From assembly GCA_000238975.1 (NCBI GenBank), contig CP002295.1:682001-746000 (forward strand): a stretch of DNA of 64,000 bases. Reading direction: 5' to 3'. Both the position numbers and the translations under genes were made by a program. This stretch comes from Serratia symbiotica str. 'Cinara cedri' (GTDB lineage: Bacteria; Pseudomonadota; Gammaproteobacteria; Enterobacterales; Enterobacteriaceae). Positions 56,678 to 64,000 of this stretch are shown here, piece by piece (the stretch's first letter is position 1; each line of letters starts with the position of its first letter). Under the pieces are notes generated by a model. It saw nothing but the letters and a program-made list of their open reading frames with translations. It was not told where the DNA came from and made no database searches.

Positions 56678-57072
56678 GCTGCAAGCCTGTAAGGATGCAA
56701 GTATTTGCTGGCGCAAATTAATAACAATATTGGTAACATGCTTATTTTTGTGTAAGTTAGAGAGTATGTTATTCGCACAATATTTATTGTGATTTTAAAA
56801 AATACTACTGCTTATATTTCTGGGTCATGTAAAGGTTAACCCTAAAATTGAATTCCGGAGCACATAGTACTTAAACTAAATTTAAATATAGTAGATTGAG
56901 CAAAATCAGTTTTTGCTGAGTCACAGTCCAGGCCGGTATAATTAAATCCATTGTCAAAGAGAGGGGTAACCAAGCTCACTAGACATCTGCATCGCGTTGG
57001 GGAAGGACAGCTACAGGAAATTACAATAATCCTGTAGAGCCATTTCGTAACCGCCTGGAGCAAAGCTTATAA
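56678..57072 (+). pseudogene. znuA: znuA remnant (periplasmic zinc-binding protein, C-terminal half)
   Basis: ZnuA captures zinc for the ZnuBC transporter. Fossil codons are clear: L-L-A-Q-I-N-N-N-I-G-N (56707 on) against FEAQLAS..QVGN; G-H-V-K-V-N-P-K-I (56822 on) against GHFTVNPEI, including the zinc-site His; A-K-S-V-F-A-E-S-Q-S-R-P-V (56900 on) against ATCVFAEPQFRPAV; and I-K-S-I-V against VESVA. The G+C content is higher than in most decayed DNA, suggesting later loss. It ends just before mepM, as in E. coli znuA-mepM. Confidence 0.85.
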
Positions 57073-57084
57073 GGATGATATCGA

Positions 57085-58407
57085 GTGGAGCAGATAGTAC
57101 AAACTATCTTTCTAGTATATAATAGGTTACCACGTATCCATCGTATTATGCTAGGGTCATTAACTGTGGTAACATTTGCTATCACAATTTGGCACCCTTT
57201 TATTTATCGCTTAGAACATGATTTTAATATTAAGAATGTCGCACTAGAAGCCCGCCAGTTGCGAGCTATGCAGCCAGAAGCTAGTGAGCCGATTGATGAG
57301 TACCCAATTATTTTAGATGATGAATTCCCAGAGGATGAGTTTGATACAAAAGATATCTATGAGGAGAACATGGATCAGTATATTATTTCTTCTGGGGACA
57401 CTCTCAGCAGTATTTTAACTCAGTATAATATTGAAATTTCAGATGTTACCTTGTTAGCTGGACAATATCGTGAGTTACGTAATCTAAAAATTGGCCAACA
57501 ATTATCGTGGACGCTGGATGCAGCTGGTAATTTACAGCAGCTTAGATGGGCAGTTTCTCGCCGTGAAATACGTATTTATGATCGTGTTGGTAATAGTTTT
57601 AAAGAATCTCAGAAATGGCTACAGAGTGAATGGCGTAATAGTGTAGTCAGTGGTTACCTAAACGATAGTTTTATAAGTAGTGCCAGTGATGCTGGTTTGA
57701 GCCATTCTGAGATTAATGCGGTGATTAAGGCATTGCAGTGGCAACTGGATTTTCAAAAGCTGCGGAAAGGTGATACTTTTTCGGTGCTAATGTCACGTGA
57801 GCATTTTAATGGTAAAACAATGCAAAGTCTGTTACGTGCTGTTCGTATACGTGCTGGTAACAAGGATTATTATGCAATTCGCGCTGAAGATGGTAAATTT
57901 TATGATCGTGAGGGATCTGGTCTAGCTCGAGGTTTTATGCGTTTCCCAACTATGAAACAGTTCCGTATTTCTTCTAGCTTTAACCCACGTCGTATAAATC
58001 CAGTAACCGGTGGTATTGCACCACATAAAGGTGTTGATTTTGCCATGCCAATCGGTACTCCTGTAGTAGCAGTAGGTGATGGTGAAGTATTAATTGCAAA
58101 ATACAGTGGTTCCGCAGGATGTTATCTAGCAATCCGCCATGGTCATCAATATACTACACGTTATATGCACTTGAATAAGTTATTAGTTAAATCAGGGCAA
58201 AAGGTAAAGCGTGGCGAGCGTATTGCGTTATCTGGTAATAGCGGTCGCTCTACCGGACCACACCTACATTTTGAATTGTGGATTAATCAACAGGCCGTCA
58301 ATCCTTTGACGGCTAAATTAATTTATTCTAAAGGTTTAAGTGGTAAAGAACGTAGTACGTATCTAGTTCAAATTCGAAAAGTAATTTCAAAATTAGGCCA
58401 TGATTAG
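57085..58407 (+). CDS. mepM: Murein DD-endopeptidase MepM
   Basis: MepM cleaves D-Ala-mDAP cross-links so that new strands can be inserted in the peptidoglycan sacculus. It acts in the periplasm. The 440 residues equal the E. coli length. The start is GTG at 57085 with AAGGA at 57071-57075. There is one N-terminal membrane segment (about 21-40), a LysM-type region near 95-140 (YIISSGDTLSSILTQYNI), and a C-terminal M23 domain with the zinc motifs HKGVDFA near 313 and HLHFELW near 393. The upstream znuA and downstream lpxM are both dead. Confidence 0.97.
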   Translation: MEQIVQTIFLVYNRLPRIHRIMLGSLTVVTFAITIWHPFIYRLEHDFNIKNVALEARQLRAMQPEASEPIDEYPIILDDEFPEDEFDTKDIYEENMDQYIISSGDTLSSILTQYNIEISDVTLLAGQYRELRNLKIGQQLSWTLDAAGNLQQLRWAVSRREIRIYDRVGNSFKESQKWLQSEWRNSVVSGYLNDSFISSASDAGLSHSEINAVIKALQWQLDFQKLRKGDTFSVLMSREHFNGKTMQSLLRAVRIRAGNKDYYAIRAEDGKFYDREGSGLARGFMRFPTMKQFRISSSFNPRRINPVTGGIAPHKGVDFAMPIGTPVVAVGDGEVLIAKYSGSAGCYLAIRHGHQYTTRYMHLNKLLVKSGQKVKRGERIALSGNSGRSTGPHLHFELWINQQAVNPLTAKLIYSKGLSGKERSTYLVQIRKVISKLGHD

Positions 58408-58663
58408 GGCTGTTGTTTTTATGTTTTATCGTTTTGATTTTATTTTATGTGTCCATTGCACAAATATTATTATAAGACGTTGAATTGATTATTTGTGAAT
58501 TTTAGTTCAACCACTTATTAAGTTTCTGCTTGACGTCAGTAGAAATTTAATTACTGTTAAAATTGTTTTTTATGAGTATATATTAATTTTGTTATCTTTT
58601 ATAACATAAATTATTATTTACTTATCGGATAATACAGTAATTTGCAATTATACATATAGAATA
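58408..58663. other. mepM 3' flank, expected lpxM N-terminus
   Basis: lpxM should begin here. I see only doubtful traces (an R-x-L-N-stop-L pattern near 58477 against RRALINL). No terminator is obvious. Confidence 0.35.
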
Positions 58664-58730
58664 GAGAACATTGAATACACAATATCCTTATAATAAAAAG
58701 GTCTTTCTTTTTATGTTACTATAATTTTGG
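58664..58730 (+). pseudogene. lpxM: lpxM remnant (lipid A myristoyltransferase)
   Basis: LpxM adds the last (sixth) acyl chain to lipid A. The thirteen codons E-N-I-E-Y-T-I-S-L-N-K-K-V (one inserted T) align residue for residue with EIIEEMRRNNEKV, followed by F-L and, a little further, a Trp matching IFLVPHGW. The catalytic neighbourhood is destroyed. It follows mepM on the same strand, as in E. coli. Confidence 0.6.
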
Positions 58731-58967
58731 TTATGTATGGTATTACAATTAGTATTGTATACTTAAAATCATATATGACCTAGTACTAGGTATTATTGAT
58801 CTATTAGATGGTATACAAAAATGGTAATAGTAGTAATGTACTATACCTATATTGTTCTAATATATCATCAATCTATGATATTATTAAGTGAACATAAGAA
58901 TATTATTAGTGAAATGTTTATTTATATATTAAAATTGATAGTTCTGATGATAATATTAGATTAAAAG

Positions 58968-58989
58968 TGCTAATATACGTATATTAGCA
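58968..58989. repeat. Perfect 22-base palindrome
   Basis: TGCTAATATAC is followed immediately by its exact complement. It lies between the lpxM and pykA remnants. In DNA this A+T-rich one such palindrome in the window could occur by chance. Confidence 0.8.
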
Positions 58990-59279
58990 TAATTAAGAGG
59001 TGCTGGATAAAATTTATGTTAAGGAAGATAATATAATTTTCCTAGTACATATTACAAGTTAATAAATGCTCGAGTATTCCTATAATAATAATTTGGCGTC
59101 AGTATTCTATCACTGCGATCATTATAGGTAATATATTAATTAATAGACTACATATGGTTTATTGTATTCTATAAATATTACAGCTATATATAGTTGTAAT
59201 AATGGCATAAATATTGTTTTATTTATTCCTTTCGTTAAAGATAGTAGGTAGATTATTTATGCAATCAATATTGTAGCGT

Positions 59280-59368
59280 AAAGCTCCATAAATCAGTTAA
59301 TTTTTTACTGCTTATAAGGTAGTATTACTCATAGTTGTGGATTGATGAAATCATATGGCATCACGATT
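59280..59368 (-). pseudogene. pykA: pykA remnant (pyruvate kinase II)
   Basis: Pyruvate kinase makes ATP and pyruvate from phosphoenolpyruvate. On the minus strand from 59368, N-R-D-A-I-stop-x-x-Q...M-S-N aligns with NRAVITATQMMESMITN. V-K-N-stop-L-I-Y-G-A then aligns gap-free with VANAVLDGT. The orientation, convergent with lpxM and in line with hexR, matches E. coli. The remaining coding region would extend to about 60.5 kb but could not be read. Confidence 0.65.
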
Positions 59369-62300
59369 ATTTAACTATTGATAGTATATTATGGTAAAAG
59401 TTATAGATTAAATATTGATATCTATGAGTTAACTGCTTAGTTAACTAAGTATAATTATTTAGGTACTGCTTTCGTTCAAGTAAAAAAGTGTAAAACTTAG
59501 TACAGCCTAATCTTAATGATTATATCTAGATCGTAAAATTGTTAAAATAGCAAATAAAGGAGACAAATCTTATTTGTATGATTATTTACACTAGTAAAAT
59601 GACGCATATAATTTAATAATGAATAAAAATTTAACTCTTATAGTCCTTAGTTATAGGTATGTAGTTATTATGAATAGGTATGTAACATTAGCGAGTACTT
59701 GTTGATTTATAGTACTACATAGTAGTTACTAATGCTTTATAGGGGGTAGTGTATTATAGTCTTGTTTATTCATTCTTTAAGAAAGTAGATATATTATTAG
59801 AAATATAAATTATGTAGCATGCAACTAATTAACAGTGTTATTATTAGCAATACTATATCCATGGTAATGATATATCTTTATGATACTTCAATTATATCAT
59901 ATTGATGATACGTTATAATGCATTTAAGTTTAGTATCATGTTCATAACTAAACTATTTGGTTAGAAGGATTATATGATATTATAAGGAAAGTATTATAAT
60001 ATTGAATTATAAATATTAATTGCATCACTACCTTTTAGTTTAGCTATTTATATATTTTAAATAAATAATAATTGCTGATTCAATTTTATTGAATTAAAAA
60101 TTTATATAGCATCTAAAGATATTTGTATCAGTGATACTTTTAAGTAATCAAGGTAACCGCGGGATAATAATAATTGATATAATGTACATGTATTATTTAT
60201 TACAAGAGATCATGGTTACTAAAATGATTGTATATCTAATATAGAGAATACTGCATATAGCATCTGAGTGCTGTCTATTATTAGTTGTAATTATTCTTTT
60301 TATTATTTATAATTTTACGAATTATAGCACGTGTTAATGTATGTACATGGCATAGAGTTTTACATCCTCTAAAATGTCATTTTAGATAAAAATTTTTGAT
60401 ATTTAAATTTCCATAAATCATTATTACTATATCAGAAGAATAAATGATAGCGTCTAGTTGGTTATGGTATTGTCGCATATTGTTTAGTAGGTTTTTATGC
60501 TAAAATAATTTTTATGTAATATCTGATATATTAGATACTGGTTTAGGTATTTAAATCATATATAGAAAAATTTAATAAAAAATATGCAGATAATTGATTA
60601 TAATCATTAAGGTAGTAATGATATTGATTGTATTTTAGTTTTATTATTATAGGATATACTCCTGTTAAGAAGTATTAATAATTTTATTTTTTGATATTAT
60701 GGTATTGATAGTTATTTCATTAAAGTATTAATTTAATAATATAAAATTATATTTGAATCTGCAGGGCTTTTAATTATATACATTCATTTTTTTGGTGTAA
60801 TTACATTGTACCCACATATGATAGTTACTTAAGTATAACCATAGACATTTGGAAAAATTTTTATAGATAATATTTCTTTGTACTTGATCTTTTGTCTTAT
60901 AGGTTTTATTGATATTAATCAGTCATTAATTAATGATTCGAGTTAAGGAAAATTGTAATCATCATTTGGGTAAGTGGTCGATTTTAATTTTTACACATTA
61001 CTATAACATATGGTCTAATCCTGTAGGTTACTGGTAATGTTATAAATTTTTACACTATTACTATTCTTGTATATATTTATTTATAGTAGTAAAAATATCA
61101 GCTAAGATAATGGATATTTATATCATTATATGATGTGATCACTGAATAATAAAAAAGTGATATGTTTTTTTGAAGTGATCTTTAGATACCTAAAAGATAG
61201 TAATATCATTAGGATATTTAAATTAATGATAATGGGTATTATTAATATAATATAAGGTAAATACATGTAACATTATATTTGTTAGTTCTATTTTTTATGT
61301 ATTCTTAGTTTTAGTTATGCAATGTAAATAATATGTATTAGTACTTAAAGATTAATGCATAATATTATTATTTCTAGGATTGTACTTTATTTCTTAACTA
61401 GGGGGTTACTATTTTAGTATAATTTTATATAGTATTACTATATTTCTAAAATTTAATAAATATATATTTTAATTTAAAAGAACTAATATTAATTAAAATA
61501 ATATCAAGTCTTTTATTTAGTGCCTTATGCTCTATCTATATCTATAGAAATTAATCATGATAAATTTGAGAATTAATTTATTGCTGTATCATTGCCCTAT
61601 TTCTTACCATTGAGTTTATTTTAAATAATAATTTTTATTATTATAATTAATGACATTTATTGATAATAGGCATGATGATTAAATCATTGACTTCATTTTA
61701 TACTTAGAGGACTTTACTGTATTAATCAAGATTATATATTCACTTATTAATGGTTTTCATTAAAAAATTAACAGTATAGTAATACTATTCTCATAGTTTA
61801 CTATAAGATAATTCTAGCTATTTTATTTTCTTCTGTATCTACTGATATCGCTTATTATATTTATATACTTACGTTAGTCTAAGTTTAGGTGTAAAGTTTT
61901 CATGGTATTCAGTATCTTAAGTAGAGTGTTGTATTGTCTACATAATTTTAAGGTTACCTAAGTAATAAAATTAGTTAAATACTTATAATTATTAGTCGTC
62001 TGAGTTACTGGTTATTAGTTCTTGCAGTTACTGCTATGCTTACTATTTGATTATTTTAGTACCAAATTATAATTAATATATTATTTTTTATTGCTAAAGC
62101 AAATTTATTAATTACAGTGAATATCATGACAGAAATAGTATAATTAATAATATTATTAATAAGATTAAGGGTATTATTTTGATCTCAAAACTTACCCAAC
62201 TAGAGTCATGAATATAGGGATAATAGTATTGTGAATAGAGATAAAACTCCATAATATATACAGTAATCTCTGTAATATTAATTATATTAATAACTATATG

Positions 62301-63081
62301 ATTAAATCATACTTAGATATGACAGTAGGTTGTATAGTTACATATAATAGTAGATATTAATATATCAAGAGTAATCTAATAAAAAAGCAACTATGTTATT
62401 ACTGGTCTTAGTTCGTATTATGTTAATAATTGTAATGTACGCTGCTTATTTTAATAGTATTAAAAATTATATATTGCATCTTAGTCAATGCTTGTTAACT
62501 ATATGATTTGCTCTTGAATCTTAGATATTATATATGTCATATAGAGCATAAAAGCTCTCATAATGTATAACAATTAAGAAATATTAATTGCTGAATAACT
62601 TAAATTATTTGAAAATGAAAATATTGTATTTTTATTATTTTTATTTATGGAAATATTTACAGTATAGAAATATAATACTAAAAATTATCAAAATTATATT
62701 GTTACAGGAAGATCACTATCGTTACTACATATCGATCATGTTCGACTATGTTTAGTATTGCCATCTTGTGTTGTTATTAATGTTAGTCAAAGATATGATT
62801 AATATTTGTTTAATAAAAAGATACGTTATGATGAGAGTATCAATAGTATGGGTGATAATTTACTGGCGTTTTGAATTACACTTTTTAATTACAATAAAAG
62901 CATTATTTATCTTTTGTTAATAGCTTCAAAAAAGACTAAGAACGTTATAATACTTTGCTGCTTATATTTAGAGTAGCACGTTAGTTGTGGGTAAATGATA
63001 ATACAAATATCTCAATATTTTTTAATTATAATATACTAAGAGCACATTAGGTTGTATTTAATAATAATATGTAAATATTCT
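59369..63081. other. Decayed DNA between readable pykA and hexR fragments
   Basis: By gene order it should contain the N-terminal part of pykA and the C-terminal part of hexR, both on the minus strand. No open frame of useful length and no RNA gene was seen. Confidence 0.45.
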
Positions 63082-63256
63082 ATTGGTTGTTAGATGGGCT
63101 TGAAGTTAGAGAGTTAGATTTACTACGAAACAATTAAATAATTCGTGAAATATATAAATATATGAGTGCTGGGAATACTATACTTAAACTGTTACTTTGC
63201 ATTATTAGGTGTAAAAATAGGTTCTATTGTCTGAATATTAGTTATCTACTTTTTAG
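63082..63256 (-). pseudogene. hexR: hexR remnant (RpiR-family repressor of zwf-edd-eda)
   Basis: HexR represses zwf and the Entner-Doudoroff genes in response to KDPG. Minus-strand codons give E-P-I-F-T-P-N-N-A against EVILASPDNA; Y-S-I...P-A-L against SSIAAMAL; Y-I-S, a frameshift and E-L-F-N-C-F-R-S against NVSEPTVNRFCRS in the DNA-binding domain; then F-K-P-I-stop-Q against FKLHLAQ. It is divergent from zwf, as in E. coli. Confidence 0.75.
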
Positions 63257-63348
63257 TTTATAAAATAGCAAATGGTTAATGATCAATAGTTAGAAACAGT
63301 ATAATAATGTACAAAAAATTACAAATATCTTTAAATAAGGAGAGTAGT

Positions 63349-64000
63349 ATGGCGGGAACTTCTACATCCCAAGCCTTTGATTTAGTTATTTTTGGTGCGA
63401 AGGGCGATTTAGCTCGTCGTAAATTATTGCCTTCTCTATACCAGTTAGAGAAAGCGGGGTATATTCACCGGGATACACGAATTATCGGCGCCGGTCGCGC
63501 CGATTGGGATAAAAAAGTTTATACTGAGGTTATGAAAGAAGCTCTAGATACTTTTATGCAGGAAGAATTAGATTATAAAATCTGGAAAACGTTGAGCGCT
63601 CGTTTAGATTTTTGTAACCTTGATGTACATAATGATAATGATTTCATTAAGTTAGGATGCATGTTGGATCAAAAGCATAGAATCACTATCAACTATTTAG
63701 CTATGCCACCAAGCACTTTTGGTGTGATTTGTCAAGGTCTTGGTAAAGCAAAGCTAAATTATAATCCAGCTCGTGTAGTCATGGAAAAGCCGCTCGGCAC
63801 TGATCTAGCGTCTTGTCGTGTGATTAATGATCAGGTATCAGAGTACTTTAGTGAATCACAGGTATACCGTATTGACCACTACCTTGGTAAGGAAACGGTA
63901 TTGAACTTATTAGCATTACGGTTTGCTAATTCGTTATTTGCCTTTAATTGGGATAATCGTACTATTGATTGCGTACAAATTACTGTGGCGGAAGAGGTGG
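63349..64000 (+). CDS. zwf: Glucose-6-phosphate 1-dehydrogenase (N-terminal part, runs off the window)
   Basis: Zwf oxidises glucose-6-phosphate to 6-phosphogluconolactone with NADP+, the entry to the oxidative pentose-phosphate pathway. AAGGAGA at 63337-63343 precedes the ATG. The 217 visible codons are open to the window edge. FGAKGDLARRKLLPSLYQLE (about residues 15-34) is the dinucleotide-binding opening, VVMEKPLG is near 145, and RIDHYLGKE near 178 carries the active-site His and Lys. No frameshift is seen. The divergent regulator hexR is decayed, so zwf is probably expressed without it. Confidence 0.97.
   Translation, partial: MAGTSTSQAFDLVIFGAKGDLARRKLLPSLYQLEKAGYIHRDTRIIGAGRADWDKKVYTEVMKEALDTFMQEELDYKIWKTLSARLDFCNLDVHNDNDFIKLGCMLDQKHRITINYLAMPPSTFGVICQGLGKAKLNYNPARVVMEKPLGTDLASCRVINDQVSEYFSESQVYRIDHYLGKETVLNLLALRFANSLFAFNWDNRTIDCVQITVAEEV

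Noticed and set aside
56842-57063. 73-codon minus-strand open frame before mepM
   Set aside because: It lies opposite the znuA fossil, whose plus-strand codons explain the higher G+C. No similarity on the minus strand.
58968-58989. 22-base palindrome as a regulatory site
   Set aside because: Given the base composition, roughly one such palindrome could occur in 64 kb by chance, and no intact gene is adjacent.

Overview
The window looks like a piece of chromosome from a gammaproteobacterial (enterobacterial) insect endosymbiont in mid-course genome reduction. About 24 kb of 64 kb (roughly 38%) is intact coding sequence. The intact proteins are close to full-length Escherichia coli / Serratia / Yersinia homologues and have good ribosome-binding sites. 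The DNA between them is extremely A+T-rich and full of stop codons. A coding density this low with intact enterobacterial genes fits a Serratia symbiotica-type aphid co-symbiont best, but the species call is inference. I found no tRNA, rRNA, transposon, phage or CRISPR.

Intact genes from left to right: cysS(-), lpxH(+), dapE(-), hemF(-), galU-ugd-sugar-nucleotide epimerase(+), hns(-), clsA(-), tyrS-pdxY(+), the convergent rsxABCDGE-nth operon(-), a YfeH-type SBF transporter(+), cmoAB(-), aspS(+), yebC(+), mepM(+), and zwf(+), which runs off the right edge.

The main result is that much of the 'empty' DNA is not featureless. Reading it codon by codon against remembered E. coli proteins, in the places and strands where enterobacterial gene order predicts a gene, reveals eroded pseudogenes: ppiB, purE, purK, yffB, amiA (weak), rssB, tdk, yciU, slyA, slyB, anmK, mliC, pdxH, gstA, dtpA (weaker), yecD, ruvC, ruvA, ruvB, znuB, znuA, lpxM, pykA and hexR. 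Replaced codons often differ by G-to-A or C-to-T changes, and indels shift the frame repeatedly. The blocks ppiB-lpxH-purE-purK, rssB-galU, hns-tdk...yciU-clsA, slyA/slyB/anmK-mliC-pdxH-tyrS-pdxY/gstA-dtpA-nth-rsx, cmoBA-yecD/aspS-yebC-ruvCAB-znuB/znuA-mepM-lpxM/pykA-hexR/zwf are collinear with a free-living enterobacterium. Decay has therefore gone on mostly in place, without rearrangement inside the blocks.

The kept/lost pattern reads as a working cell with trimmed options. Aminoacyl-tRNA synthetases (Cys, Tyr, Asp), tRNA wobble modification (cmoAB), the Rsx electron-transfer complex, envelope upkeep (lpxH, clsA, mepM, UDP-sugar operon), dapE, hemF and the first pentose-phosphate step (zwf) survive. 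De novo purine steps (purE/purK), pyridoxine-phosphate oxidase (pdxH), pyruvate kinase A, late lipid A acylation (lpxM), Holliday-junction processing (ruvABC), zinc uptake (znuAB) and regulators (hexR, slyA, rssB) are gone. All pseudogene calls rest on hand alignment with remembered family sequences and should be confirmed by translated search.
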